64,000 nt of DNA, from positions 16,674 to 80,673 of the forward strand of contig JAVTVY010020314.1 of NCBI GenBank assembly GCA_036873755.1. The letters are read 5' to 3'. Both the position numbers and the translations under genes were made by a program. The stretch is from Hanleya hanleyi (lineage: Eukaryota; Mollusca; Polyplacophora; Lepidopleurida; Hanleyidae). The notes beneath the pieces were generated by a model. It worked only from the letters and a program-made list of their open reading frames with translations. It ran no database searches and was not told the origin of the DNA. Shown here piece after piece: positions 13,274 through 23,566 of the stretch; within the stretch, counting starts at the first letter, position 1; every line of letters starts with the position of its first letter.

Positions 13274-14852
13274 TCACGTCTCTGTTTTGCCTTCTGGATT
13301 ATCATTGTTTGGTTCTTTCCACACTATACTGGGTAGTGCCAAAATGTGGCTGAGTTGATAACAAAGCCTCATTTCCTCGAAATGGCCATGTGATGGAACA
13401 AGGTGGACAATTCTTTACAAATCTCTGTCACATGATCAAAGATGGTGGACACTTTTCAAATGTACTCGTGTGATCACACATGGTGGCTGTATACTTGACG
13501 CAACACAGTCTTGTCTCTTTTCTGGACACATCACTCTGTCTACTTGCATCTCCAAGGTCCACTAGTCGCACATATGGCTTTGAGTATGGAGGGTGTATGC
13601 AGGCAAGTGCGCACTCGAGTGATTCTGCACTTTCTCTACTACTGATCACATCATAGTCACGTGGACACCCCTCAAGTCGTCATCTATACAGCGGGAGAGT
13701 CAATATGAGCACCTGCGCGGCCCGTTTGGACCAGATATGGACCCTCAATCGCCCAAACACTCCCTAGCCTACCCCCAAAATATCTGCTTTCGCTACAACT
13801 CCTCGATTGTGCATGCGCATCATGACGTGATTTCCGATCAAACCCACCCAGACGTAGTCTATATGCCGATGGCTTTCATATGACACTCTCCATGAACCCT
13901 TAGGACCCATATTGACCCAACCAGACCCATTTGATGGGGTTTTTCCCTGGATTTAGCCGGTATAAAGTCCCTGTTTCCACATTTTATTGTTCCAGGAATA
14001 ATCCTAGTTTGGCATCGCCCCCACCCATCCTGTGATCGGCCGCGATGAACCTGTGGACTCATAATGTCCCACCTGGAGCCATTTGATGGTGATTTCCGTT
14101 TTTACCCGTCCGATTAATGTACGTCCTCTCGCCTGTCGTCATGCAGTCATCAACATTTCTTGCGAACGCTCTGGAAGCCAAACCGTTGCTTTTAGAGACT
14201 TCAGATTTGGTTGACATGATTGTTGGGTGAGCATCCACAATCCTATTGAATTTGCGATGAATTATTTGTGGTTTACATGGCAACGTCCGGAATATGTCCA
14301 CATGGCGACGTGAACGCGATAAAAGTCTGACCGTTGCAGCTAGATATACCCATATGCCTATCGAATTTTGGTACATTGCGATGATTTTCGTGGTTTTCAA
14401 ATTTTACATATGACTGAGATTTTCATTAGTCTTCGATGTAAAGTGTTTCCCGTTTTTTTTTTTCGTTTCAGGGAAAATCCTAATTTTTACATACACCCGG
14501 CTTATGACGTGACTCGGAAGTCCCCTCTCTGCACTGCCATAGCAACCCAAGGTCAAAGGTCAACCTTCCCCTTTTCCTCCGACCATTTATCCTTTCCATC
14601 CACAGAAATGTGACAAGGTTTGTCCTTCCTATACTACTACTGTCAGTAGTATTGGAGGTGTGTATGTCGTTTTTCGCCTATCTGTTAACATGGAACAAGA
14701 TTTTGTACTGTTCAAGAATTTGACCTCGAGTTCATGGAAAAAGGTCGGTATGGTCTCTCGGATGTTATATATAGAATACTGGTGTTTTCTTGAGCAAGTG
14801 ACGGCATCAAAAGCGGAATTCAAAGATTAGTGATATGGGACAATGGTGTATC
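13274..14852. other. Decayed transposon-end sequence
   Basis: From about 13680 the sequence resembles the subterminal repeats found later in the window: CTTTCGCTACAACTCC, a TGCATGCGCATCATGACG block, and a TATAAAG-bearing stretch near 13960-14060 like the 50.1-50.6 kb array. No intact gene; ORFs are short and featureless. Confidence 0.4.
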
Positions 14853-15339
14853 TTAAAGGTGAACTGCAAAGCTTTTAATTTTATCTAAATTGTTGCTTAT
14901 ATAGATCTTGTCTTATGTGACATAACTTTTATACGTTTTTGGGGCAAATATAGTTCGCAAAATTGTACTAATAACAATATTTAAGTTATCCTGTTATAAA
15001 TCCGTCTTGAAAACTTGCATCGCTTGTCTCTCTTGGTTTGTAGAACGTTATGACGTTATAGTGGTCCCCTTCATTCAAGTTTTATTCAAATGTGACGTCA
15101 TGCTACGTCGGATGAATGAACGAGGGCCACTATAACGTCATGACGTTCCAAAAACAACGGGAGGCAAGCGATGACGTTTTTAAAAGTTCTGGCTCTCGGT
15201 ATAAGTTTTGACTTCTCATATACCCAAAATAAAACAATAACCCACAGAACTATTACCACACATAATTCTAACAACTATATAAGTTCTTGTTTTATGACAT
15301 TTTAACAGAACATTGGAAAGCTTTTCAGTTCACCTTTAA
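14853..15339. mobile_element. TTAA-flanked MITE, 487 bp including target sites
   Basis: Left end TTAA then AGGTGAACTGCAAAGCTTTT; right end AAAGCTTTTCAGTTCACCT then TTAA. The interior has a second inverted pair around 15020-15170 (CACTATAACGTCATGACGTT and its complement). A TTAA target suggests mobilisation by a piggyBac-type transposase, which is not encoded here. Confidence 0.8.
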
Positions 15340-15904
15340 CAAGTTTAATTACCACTCGAAGGCCATACAGCTTCCTATGTTAAGTGGCATAGACGCTTAT
15401 CAGATGTGGATATTTATATTATCAAATAGGCGATTAGCTAAAAAATCTGAGTGAATGAGCGAGTTGGACGTGAATGAGCGAATGAGTTGGCGAGTAATTG
15501 CTTAATTGAGGCATGCCCTCTTAACGCAGTGACGCCCTAAGTGACGCTGAGAGTACGACCCCCCACAAAAACCCACCTATGTCCAGTCCCTAATCTCTTA
15601 ACTTTAACGCAGTCAGGTGAGACAATGCAGTGGATAACTCATTTCGTTGACAATAAAGACGGCGTGGACGTTCGTTTTATGACTGTGATAAAGTGTGAGA
15701 GACCGAGCGGATGGGCGCACGGTTATTCGAGTTAAAAAAGAAAAACGAAAAGTGTTTTTGTTGGCAGATACAGATCAGCTGGACGCGCCGTATCAGACGA
15801 TAATTGACAAATGCAAAGTGCTGATTGTTGTTCCCGGTCGAGCAACGGCATTAGCATCATCTTTACAAAGCCTATTTTGTCAGATATGTCAGGTTTGGCA
15901 TTAC
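15340..15904. other. No gene recognised
   Basis: Contains a (GAATGAGCGA)-like stretch near 15450-15500 and short ORFs only. I see no supported feature. Confidence 0.35.
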
Positions 15905-16080
15905 CTAACCCTGGTATGCGGGGTGGGGATCTGGTTTAATGTCACACTCAATGTTGTTTCACTCATACGGTGACATTCAGTTTGGATGGTGGAGGAAATC
16001 GGAGTACCCGGAAAGAACCACCGCGAGCTTGGCGATCACCAGCAAAACGCCTTAGACCACTCGGCCACTCTGGTTGGATA
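15905..16080 (-). repeat. tRNA-derived SINE
   Basis: On the minus strand the element starts near 16080 with a tRNA-Leu-like head containing an A box (TGGCCGAGTGG, plus 16057-16067) and a B-box-like GGTTCTTTCC (plus 16010-16019) at the expected spacing, followed by a non-tRNA body. The acceptor and anticodon parts do not form a full tRNA, so it is a SINE and not a tRNA gene. The left limit is approximate. Confidence 0.6.
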
Positions 16081-16199
16081 TCGTGGCGATATTGCGCAGA
16101 GGTGAGCTAACTATAACCCTGGAGAGAACTGCAATGTCCTAGGCTATTGTTACGAAGAGAAGCATGGGAAGTGAGAAGGTGCACATTATTGAAGTATAA

Positions 16200-17163
16200 G
16201 TGAGTCCAGTGAGTGAGCTTTACCGCCGTCACTGGTCCACGATTCGTCGATGTTTCTACCGTCATCGTCCTCTGCAAGACATCTACAGTTTCCGAATGGA
16301 CGAGCTCGCCCATCTTCGGGTATATCCTATGTCATAAAGAGCCGACGCAACTGCGGTATTACTATCCGAGTTTTCCAACACCCGTGTCTTCGAACAGCCC
16401 TTCAACGTTAACCCTATCTGGCCTGAGCTTTTTGGGACCTGTTTAGGCCGGGGGTGGGGTGGGTGGAGGTATGGTGGGGAGGGGCATTGAGGGAAGGGGC
16501 GTATTGGCCCACCTAATTATTTTTCTTACCCCTTGAGCTAGGGGGCTGACACTATACCCTTGGGTCATGCTCTACCAGCAAATGTAAGAAAAATCCAAGA
16601 TGGCCGCTTGGATGACGTCATATTGACGTCAATTTCAAAAACGAATTTTCTAATTATGCAATTTCTCCGGAAAAAACTGCTTGATAAATTAGTAAATATT
16701 AATGTGATGTGAAATAAAATAGTTTTTGCCCACTTTTCATCGCGAAAAAGCAGACATTTTGAAGAAATATGACGGAAACATCACTTTTCGGGTACCCCAC
16801 TTGGGCGCCGTCTTGAATTTCCCCGTGATCCTCTGCTCAGGGGGTTATGGAAATACACTCAAAATGACCCCAATGCGATAGATTATAAAATCACGGAGTT
16901 TCAGCTCTCCATCTTTTGTCGTTCCGGAGATAGGGCAGAAAGTTTGGTAGGGGAGGGCGGGTGGCATTTTGCTCATCCCTCTCCCAGGTCTGGTAGTGAG
17001 TGTTAAGGGTCGTGCCTCGCTGGAAGCGGCTGTAGCCCAGATCTCTCAACTAGATCCATTGAAATGGGCCCAGAAGCAGCGCCCCGACACCGAATTGACA
17101 GTAGACGGGGTAATCAAAGTCACGTTTTTCTTTACCAAACCGGCACATCTACGCTTCCGATGA
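16200..17163 (+). pseudogene. Decayed zinc-finger/PolB-N-domain gene copy, split by a MITE
   Basis: The 3' two thirds of the family typified by 21120-22046. Positions 16200-16315 read through the conserved YRRHW...RHRPLQDIY region. A deletion and frameshift follow (GYILCHK on another frame), then TTCGAACAGCCC, and the gene is interrupted at a TTAA. It resumes at 17007 with GRASLEAAVAQISQLDPLKW and ends near VTFFFTK. Several stops and frameshifts make it non-functional. No zinc fingers remain. Confidence 0.7.
16408..17006. mobile_element. TTAA MITE inserted in the zinc-finger pseudogene
   Basis: Starts TTAACCCTATCTGGCC; a TTAA at 17003-17006 is followed by the resumed host reading frame. A reverse-complement relative lies at 41511-41983 and shares the CAGATAGGGTTAA terminus, the AATATTAATGTGATGTG block and the TTTCAGCTCTCCAT block. 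The right terminus of this copy is degraded. Confidence 0.75.
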
Positions 17164-17390
17164 TGGCAATGGGCGAAGAGGTGTGTAAATCAGTGGTGGC
17201 TCCTCACTGGACATGAGAGACTATGATCATGACGGTGAGATATAAAGACAAGAATCAACATCATAAAAATATCCAGGAATGCTGTAACACCGGGATAATA
17301 CAATGGGTAGTAGGTAATATGCTTGTTGTTGATCTCTTTTTCTCTCTCATCTGAATGAATTAAGACAATAGGAACTAGGTATAGGAGCAT

Positions 17391-17495
17391 GTGCGTGTAT
17401 GTGTGTGTGTGTGTGGGTGTGTGTGTGTGCGTGTGTGTGTGTGGAGGAGGGGGTGCGTGAATGTGCGTGACGGTGCGTGTGTCTGTGTGTGTGGA
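17391..17495. repeat. (GT)n microsatellite
   Basis: About 100 bp of imperfect GT/GTGC dinucleotide repeat. Confidence 0.9.
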
Positions 17496-17799
17496 GCATC
17501 ACCGCTTACGACGGCGGTTCCAATTTTGAATCCTCAAACTGGTTCGAATTAGTTCAAACATGTCGAAACCAGTTGTGTGTGTTTATGTTTGGTCCTAGCT
17601 TCTCTATTTGTATGACACCAGTTGTCGAGAAAAGTTGTCTCCTTTGAAGCTAAGCCCTCGAGCCCAGAGGTCAATCCTTCATACCTAGTCAGAGAGCCCA
17701 TGGAGATCTCAGGGTAAAAAAGCACTCACATCCACCTGTCTACCAAATATGGGCATGGCGTGGGTTGGTACTCCAACGAGCTCTATAGAGCGAGTGTGT

Positions 17800-18865
17800 T
17801 GACTTATTTCATCAGTACCTCTGTCAACAACCGCAAGATTTTTATTTTTACACGTCTGAACAATCTGCAACGCCGTGAATCTGCCAGCCACGACGCGACC
17901 ATCCTGTATACCTGCACGACCTGCTCGAAGTGATTTATGCGTCTGGAGCATTTACGCCGCCACCAACGGTTACTCCAAGGGCCAGCGGCAAAGGAGGAAT
18001 GCCCGACATGCGGATACCGTGTCAAAAGCCTGTATCAGTTGCAGCGACACCAGCGCATACACTCCGTATCATATTTGCGGGAGCCCAAAGAGGGCAATGT
18101 AGGAGGACCATCCGCCCCACTGATAGAAGAGCCTATAGACCAGTGTCGATGCAATTCCACCTTCCAACCAGTATACCTGTACGTCCTGCTCGAGGTCATT
18201 TACTGTCCTGGACAGTTTACAACGACATGGACCGTCACCACCGACGGAGGCATGTCAAGGATGCGATCGAGTCTTCAAGTATCCCAGTCAACTGCGACAC
18301 CATCAATGGATCTTCCATGGACGACACTCGGTCCCACGTTCGCGAGGGACCACCCACCAACGGAGTTTTCCTCGACCAGTGTATCGTCGGAGATGCATCC
18401 AACTACCATCCAATCTGTCACACCATCCCAAGCTAGCGATGTGTATTTCATGGACGTTCCTGTGGACGTACCCAGTGCGGCATGGTCTAAATCCCATCCA
18501 GTGAGCGAGATGTACCGGTGCCACTGAACCATGATTCGACGGTGTTTTCATCACCATGATGCTCGATGCTAGACACCTACAATTTCCGCCTGATGATCTC
18601 GCCCGTCTGCGCAATCATAGCAAACCATCTATGAAGATCAAGCCACCGCCTTCAGGTGAACGTAGCCTTCGGTTACATTCCACACCATAAAAATGACAAA
18701 TGCGACATTACTATGGCAGCCCCAACATCCACTTGTTCTACCAACTTTTTACCATCACGGGTCGTGCTTGTCTGGACCCTGCTTTGGAAATGATCAACAC
18801 CTTGGATCCACTGGTATGGGAACGGACACAAATCTCCAACACCCAAAGTAGTATACAAAGGGTAA
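17800..18865 (+). pseudogene. Decayed zinc-finger/PolB-N-domain gene copy
   Basis: Recognisable parts in shifting frames: a finger remnant with YTCTTCSK-like sequence interrupted by a stop near 17930, then MRLEHLRRHQRLL and ECPTCGYRVKSLYQLQRHQR (17937 onward). Then comes an acidic/Pro linker, VPVDVPSAAWSKSHPVSEMY near 18450, and remnants of the C-terminal domain (NVAFGYIPHHK near 18660; LDPLVWERT near 18800). Multiple stops and frameshifts. It appears to be an older copy than 21120-22046. Confidence 0.65.
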
Positions 18866-18879
18866 ATTGAGCCATATTG

Positions 18880-19150
18880 ACCTCAGAAATTTGCATATTT
18901 TGTGGAGGAAACGTGGAGGTCACACAGCCAATGAGAAGCGAGTATTTTGACCTCTGACCAAAAAGCTACCTCCAGCACAGGAGAGTTCCAAATTTGCATA
19001 TCACGTGACCCAGGTCAAAGATGTATTCCTCCGCGGTGATGCGGTCATGTCTGGCGGTGATTCGGTCTGCTTCCGCGGAGAAAAAGTAGTCCCTAGATAA
19101 AATGGTCCGATGGGGTCGAGTGAGGTATCAAAGTGAAGCTTATGTGAAGG
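18880..19150. repeat. Dispersed transposon-end module shared with 49.3-49.55 kb
   Basis: Shares GCTACCTCCA...CAGAGAGTTCCAA, TTCCGCGGTGATGCGGTC and TTCCGCGGAGAAAAAGTAGT with 49325-49500. It then runs into the GGGGTCGAGTGAGGTATCAA repeat that is the hallmark of the Polinton inverted repeats. Confidence 0.6.
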
Positions 19151-19180
19151 GGCATCTAATGGGCTGGGTGTGGGGTGGTC

Positions 19181-19328
19181 AAAATGGCGGCCTGTGGGTG
19201 GTGGTGGTGGGTTCAAAATGGCGGCCTGTGGGTGGTGGTGGTGGGTTCAAAATGGCGGCCTGTGGGTGGTGGTGGTGGGTTCAAAATGGCGGCCTGTGGG
19301 TGGTGGTGGTGGGTTCAAAATGGCGGCG
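19181..19328. repeat. Minisatellite of five YY1-type sites, 34 bp period
   Basis: AAAATGGCGGC occurs at 19181, 19215, 19249, 19283 and 19317, exactly 34 bp apart, separated by GTGGTGGTGGTGG. The core matches the YY1 consensus AAnATGGCGGC. It lies just outside the left inverted repeat; a mirror array is at 33377-33535. The Trp/Gly-rich ORFs here are only translations of the repeat. Confidence 0.85.
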
Positions 19329-19420
19329 CAAGGGAGCAAACGAGGCGGTGGGGAGGTCACGGGGAGAAAAAACCCTCACATTACCCTCAAAAAAACCTCT
19401 AAGCCATATAATAATAATAA

Positions 19421-20735
19421 ACATAATCTATAGGTGTTGTACCATGTTAATAGCATCAGTCTAGCATCTGTACCACCCTAGGGTCGAGCGTTTATTGTCC
19501 CGTGTATCTCCGCAGAAAATCAACAAACAAAATGGCGGCTCCAGGATGGTGTGGGGACGCCCTTTCCACATCACGGCGTCGATCATAGCGCCATCTGCAC
19601 ACACTGACGCAAGGGAGACAACTCGTGTGGCCCAAGGATATGGGAATAGCCGTTTTGGAGCTAGGGGAGTTACTACTGGTCCAGTGGGGTCGAGTGATGT
19701 ATCAATGTGAAGCCTATGTGAGGGGGCATCTGATGGGCTGGGTGTGGGGTTGAACTAGCGTCATTCTGCGCATGCGCGGTGGCCCAAGGGTATGGAAATA
19801 GCCGTGTTGGGAGCTAGCGAAGCCAATAATGGTCCAGTGGGGTCGTATGAGGTATCAAAGTGAAGCCTAGGTGAGGGGGCATCTGACTGGACTAGTGGGT
19901 TTGAACTAGCGTCATTCTGCGCATGCGCGGTGGCCCAAGGTTATGAACATAGCCGTGTTGGCATGTAGGGGAGTTACTCATGGTCCAATGGGGTCGAGTG
20001 AGGTATCAAAGTGAAGCCTAGGTGAAGGGGCATCTGACTGGACTAGTGGGTTTGAAATAGCGTCATTCTGCGCATGCACGGTGGCCCAAGGGTATGGAAA
20101 TAGCCGTGTTGGAGCTAGCGAAGCCAATAATGGTCCAGTGGGGTCGAGTGAGGTATCAAAGTGAAGCCTAGGTGAAGGGGCATCTGAGTGGACTAGTGGG
20201 TTTGAAATAGCGTCATTCTGCGCATGCGCATAGACGTTTTGGGATGTAGGGGAGTCCCTAATGGTGCAATGGGGTCGAGTGAGGTATCCAAGTGAAGCCT
20301 AGGTGAAGGGGCATCTGATGGGTTGGGTGTGCGGTAGCCATTCTGCGCATGCGCAGATGCAATGCGGAGCTCTCGTCCAATCAGAAGCGAGTATTTCAAA
20401 TCCGCCACGGAGCTCTCGTCCAATCAGAAGCGAGTATTTTGACCCGGTTCATTATGGGACATATCCAAGATGGCGGCACGTATGTTCAAGATGGCGGCAC
20501 ATCCGGTGTCGAAAACTGGCCATTTTTGTCGGGATGTGGTCACCCAGTATCGAAAACTGGACCCTGTATGGGTCCCGCTAGACGTGTTGGAGCTAGGGGA
20601 GCCACGAATGGGCCAATGGAGTCGTATGAGGTATCCATGTGAAGCCTAGGTGAGGGGGCTAGACTAGGGTGTTGTTTCCATTCTGCTGCGCAGGTCTTGT
20701 GGGTTGTGACGTCACTTCCGGTTGGAGTGAATGGG
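19421..20735. repeat. Left terminal inverted repeat
   Basis: Matches 31705-33317 in reverse complement. Built largely of about 150 bp units containing GCCCAAGGGTATGGAAATAG, GGGGTCGAGTGAGGTATCAA, GTGAAGCCTAGGTGA and TTCTGCGCATGCGC. Also holds two AAGATGGCGGCAC words near 20468-20490 and a TGACGTCACTTCCGG word near the inner boundary. Confidence 0.85.
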
Positions 20736-20919
20736 GCGTGACCTTTGGACATGTCTAGACTTGTCTGTGTCTGTTGATGTACTGGGGTTTTTCCCCACAA
20801 TGGCGTTCACCTTCGGACGTGGTTTGGTGGGTCTGCGCAAGTGTGTGACGCGCGCGGAGTATTATACAATCGGATAGCGATTGTCGTGAATAACAACAAG
20901 TTCAGCAATGTTTATATAG

Positions 20920-20973
20920 TTTATTACCCCAATGTTACATCATACCCAGGCTGGGGGAGCCGCCCTGGGTATG
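20920..20973 (-). terminator. 3' stem-loop and AATAAA of the zinc-finger gene
   Basis: On the minus strand: stem CATACCCAG...CTGGGTATG (plus 20941-20973) with a loop containing GGCTCCCCCA, then GATGTAACATTGGGG and AATAAA (plus 20920-20925). The same module recurs at six other places in the window. Confidence 0.75.
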
Positions 20974-21119
20974 TTTAGTATGTTCATAGGAAAACAAATT
21001 GAAATATCAAACACCATGTTTTATTATTTAACACATTGTCACATTAGGTACAAGGGTTTACTGAGCTCAAGTCAGCGAGCAGCATGTATACATAGAGTGT
21101 GTGTACGTCATGATATTCA

Positions 21120-22046
21120 TCAGTGCACGGGTGACGCATTCAACCGATGGGGGTGATCGGTCAGCTTGGTCAGGAAAAACGTGACATTGGTTACCCACTC
21201 TACCACCCATTGAATGTTGGGGCGTTGACGATGCGCCCATCTCAAGGGTTCCACGGTGTCCAGTATCTCCAGCATCCTCTCTAGTGACCCCCGGTTAATG
21301 ATGGTGACCGGCTGGTCAAACACATGGTTGTTGGCACTAGGATAATAATACTGTAACTGGTCCGTCTTTTTGTGACGTAAGATGTACCCGAAAGCGACAT
21401 TCAATGTAAAGGCCGTAGTTTGATCGTTGAAGATGGCTTCCACGTAGCTGCGTAGACAGGTGCGGTTGGTCAGTGGGAAATTGTAGATATCTTGAGGGTG
21501 GAAACAGTACCGTGTCATGGACCAATGGCGCCGATCGATGTCACTGATTGGATGGTTGTCCTGTAAGAGATCGCTAGGAACATTTATGGGCTCCACCAGA
21601 AAATGTTCGATGTTGTCAGGACTCGAAACCGTAACGCTGGGGTCCGGCTGGATATTCAGGCTCTTCTGAACTGTGGGTATAGGCGGGCTCTCCTTCATCG
21701 CATCACCAGTGGCGTTCGTCTCCCCGGGCTTATCTTCACTGGATCTCACCTTCCGTGGCTCCTCTTCAGTAGGAAGTTGTCGCTCAAACCGTAGAGACGG
21801 ACCATGAATCAACCGTTGGTGTCGCAGCAACTGACTGCGTCGTTTGAAGAGTTGATCACAATCCTCGCATGGACGCTTGGGTGGCCCATGAATTGAACGT
21901 TCGTGGCGCAGTAAAGCATCCTCCCGATTAAATGACCATGCGCAGGTTATACAAGTATACAGTCCATCGTTGTGGGTGGAGGCCTCGTGGCGTCGTAAAT
22001 TATCTAGACGAGTAAACTGCTTCTGGCAAGTTGTGCAAATGAACAT
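21120..22046 (-). CDS. Intact zinc-finger/PolB-N-domain protein (308 aa)
   Basis: Three N-terminal C2H2 fingers: C4-C7-H20-H25, C32-C35-H48-H53 and C60-C63-H76-H81. A polar linker of about 90 residues follows, then a C-terminal domain (about 155-308) with the landmarks RRHWSMTRYCF, QDIYNFPL, FGYILRHK, LQYYYPS, QRPNIQWVVEWVTNVTFF and TKLTDHPHR. From memory, the same C-terminal block precedes the catalytic part of polymerase B in other Polintons; here the protein stops just after it. Probable role: nuclear DNA binding, perhaps replication control or repression (inference). The start fits a TATA box 47 bp upstream; a stem-loop plus AATAAA follows about 150 bp after the stop. It is transcribed opposite to the virion genes. 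Ten broken relatives lie elsewhere in the window. Confidence 0.85.
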   Translation of the reverse strand: MFICTTCQKQFTRLDNLRRHEASTHNDGLYTCITCAWSFNREDALLRHERSIHGPPKRPCEDCDQLFKRRSQLLRHQRLIHGPSLRFERQLPTEEEPRKVRSSEDKPGETNATGDAMKESPPIPTVQKSLNIQPDPSVTVSSPDNIEHFLVEPINVPSDLLQDNHPISDIDRRHWSMTRYCFHPQDIYNFPLTNRTCLRSYVEAIFNDQTTAFTLNVAFGYILRHKKTDQLQYYYPSANNHVFDQPVTIINRGSLERMLEILDTVEPLRWAHRQRPNIQWVVEWVTNVTFFLTKLTDHPHRLNASPVH

Positions 22047-22092
22047 CTTGGTGGTTGACAGACTGTCTGATGAAACGGCAAGGTCGCTTCCC

Positions 22093-22099
22093 TTTTATA
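22093..22099 (-). promoter_or_regulatory. TATA box of zinc-finger gene
   Basis: TATAAAA (minus strand) within GCTATAAAAGGGAAGC, 47 bp upstream of the ATG. The same box and 5' leader (GTTTCATCAGACA...TGTCAACCACCAAG) are kept at 53511, 54834 and 56786. Confidence 0.75.
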
Positions 22100-22265
22100 G
22101 CACGCTAGCTGGTAATCTATTTTTAGCACACTCTACTCCAAGTCGAGGATCGAGACTGGTGTACTGGTGTACGACTGAGCCGCATTGCGCGCGCGTATGA
22201 AGACCCTGATACATACCCAATGCAGGCGCAGACGCGAAGTGCCCGGATGACAGACACGGTCGTCA

Positions 22266-22366
22266 CCGATCCGAAAAGACACGGACTTTACCGAAAAGAC
22301 ACGGACTTTAGCGAAAAGACACGGGCTTTACCGAAAAGACACGGACGTACGCGAAAAGTCCCGAAG
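22266..22366. repeat. GAAAAGACACGGACTTTACC minisatellite
   Basis: Five tandem units of about 20 bp (CCGAAAAGACACGGACTTTA with variants). In reverse complement it is the CCGTGTCTTTTCGG word of the 52136-52500 array, and both arrays lie immediately upstream of a zinc-finger gene of the same family. The region 22100-22540 has no gene otherwise. Confidence 0.85.
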
Positions 22367-22550
22367 TTGAGCGCCATTGTGGGAAACCCCCACAGACAGG
22401 TCAGTACATGCATTCCTATGATGTTCACGCATAATAAAAGGATTGATCTGTAATCTATGTTGGTGTTGTTCTCTTTTTTGGACTAACCCATCAGAATAGT
22501 ACGCATCACGGACTACACCCGACGTCTAGGCGCACATGTGTGCCATGGTC

Positions 22551-22557
22551 TATAAAA
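22551..22557 (+). promoter_or_regulatory. TATA box for the 108 aa gene
   Basis: TATAAAA 47 bp upstream of the ATG at 22604, in a stretch without other genes. Confidence 0.6.
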
Positions 22558-22603
22558 CACGTCTCTCGGGATCCCACCCCTTCATTTCTACGGTTGCAGA
22601 GCC

Positions 22604-22930
22604 ATGACGGAGATCCAGCCCTGTGCGACTCGCATTTTACAGCATGCCACCGCGGTGAATTCATTCACGGGTTACCGAGCAGTGGTCCGGTCCATGTTTG
22701 CAGATGGCGACGACAACGAGGGACGACGCCAGATCCTGAACGAGTTCACAGAAGCGGTCCTCCACAGAGTGCACTCGATGGAGAGGCGTGCCATCACTCA
22801 CCACTACTGGACTATGACAGCCATCCTTGATGCTCGGGCTATGGACCACGAGCGCTCACGCCGGAACCAGCGCCGGCTGGTTGGCCTCACACTAGTCTGT
22901 GCCCTATTGACACTGGCGCTGTGGTATTGA
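22604..22930 (+). CDS. Small protein with C-terminal membrane anchor (108 aa), unknown function
   Basis: Not recognised. Mostly helical, charged residues 1-90 (DDNEGRRQILNEFTEAVLHR), then a basic patch (RRNQRRL) and a hydrophobic tail of about 15 residues (VGLTLVCALLTLALWY) ending the protein. This is the pattern of a tail-anchored membrane protein. It has its own TATA box and is the first plus-strand gene. Tail-anchored Bcl-2-like proteins are known from adintoviruses, but I see no BH motif that would support that here. The stop is followed within 20 bp by the next TATA box. Confidence 0.6.
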   Translation: MTEIQPCATRILQHATAVNSFTGYRAVVRSMFADGDDNEGRRQILNEFTEAVLHRVHSMERRAITHHYWTMTAILDARAMDHERSRRNQRRLVGLTLVCALLTLALWY

Positions 22931-22940
22931 CAGTGGGGAC

Positions 22941-22948
22941 TATAAATA
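22941..22948 (+). promoter_or_regulatory. TATAAATA box
   Basis: TATAAATA 58 bp upstream of the ATG at 22999, 10 bp after the previous stop. Equivalent boxes precede the next genes at 23519-23526 and 24013-24020. Confidence 0.6.
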
Positions 22949-22998
22949 CAAGGGTCAGACACAGTGTGTGTCATTCACCGTTCGACATTGGACCAAGC

Positions 22999-23493
22999 AT
23001 GTCACCCGTCCTACGAGCCATCCTGCCCCTTACACCCCGGGTGGGGTTACACGTCTATGAAGATAAAGTTACCCTCGTGGAAGACCGTGGAGTTTGCTGG
23101 TCGCCCGCTGAGACCGTATCGAATACGGTGACGCTACACCGTGACGGCTGGACCAAATTTAAACGGGTGTTGAGCGGCGAGCTCGATGGACACGTCATCC
23201 ACATAGACAATGCCATCTACGTATACCGTGGACCTTTCTTCCCACGTCTGGGCCGCTACCAAGATGCTACGCGAAGCTTCACCCCAGACCCCGATGTGTG
23301 GACAGCCTTCGAGAAAGTGGTGTCTATCGTAGACCAGCTGTTTACACCGGACGAGCGGTCATCAGACGAGTTGGAGTGGGCTCGTGCCCTGAGAGAATCG
23401 GCGGCAGAACCCAATGAACAACTACATGAACCCGACGACGATGCCATTGATTACCCGGCTACACTGAACCAGCCCAGTGATATGACCACCTGA
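22999..23493 (+). CDS. Paralogue A of a tandem pair (164 aa), possible PC4-like fold
   Basis: Function unknown. The core, about residues 15-115, is shared with the next gene: LHVYEDKV, a variable loop, WTKFKRVLSGELDG, VIHIDNAIYVYRGPFF, DVWTAFEKVV, and a SSDELEW motif near the C-terminus, followed by an acidic tail. The pattern of beta strands followed by a helix opening with W-x-K-F/L-K is reminiscent of the single-strand-DNA-binding PC4/p15 coactivator domain; this is a weak inference by eye. The ATG at 22999 is chosen because it lies a normal distance from the TATA box; upstream codons have no ATG. The two genes arose by tandem duplication. Confidence 0.65.
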   Translation: MSPVLRAILPLTPRVGLHVYEDKVTLVEDRGVCWSPAETVSNTVTLHRDGWTKFKRVLSGELDGHVIHIDNAIYVYRGPFFPRLGRYQDATRSFTPDPDVWTAFEKVVSIVDQLFTPDERSSDELEWARALRESAAEPNEQLHEPDDDAIDYPATLNQPSDMTT

Positions 23494-23566
23494 TCCTTTT
23501 GATCTCACGGGGTTGTCCCTATAAATACGAGAAACAGTCAACTCTGGTACCATTCACGTACTGACC

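Noticed and set aside
15905..16080. Possible tRNA-Leu gene on the minus strand
   Set aside because: Only A- and B-box-like parts are present; no complete cloverleaf or anticodon arm, and the sequence continues into a SINE body.
19102..19464. Overlapping Trp/Gly/Val-rich ORFs (up to 120 codons)
   Set aside because: They translate the 34 bp GGTGG/AAAATGGCGG minisatellite in all three frames; no domain and no start or promoter logic.
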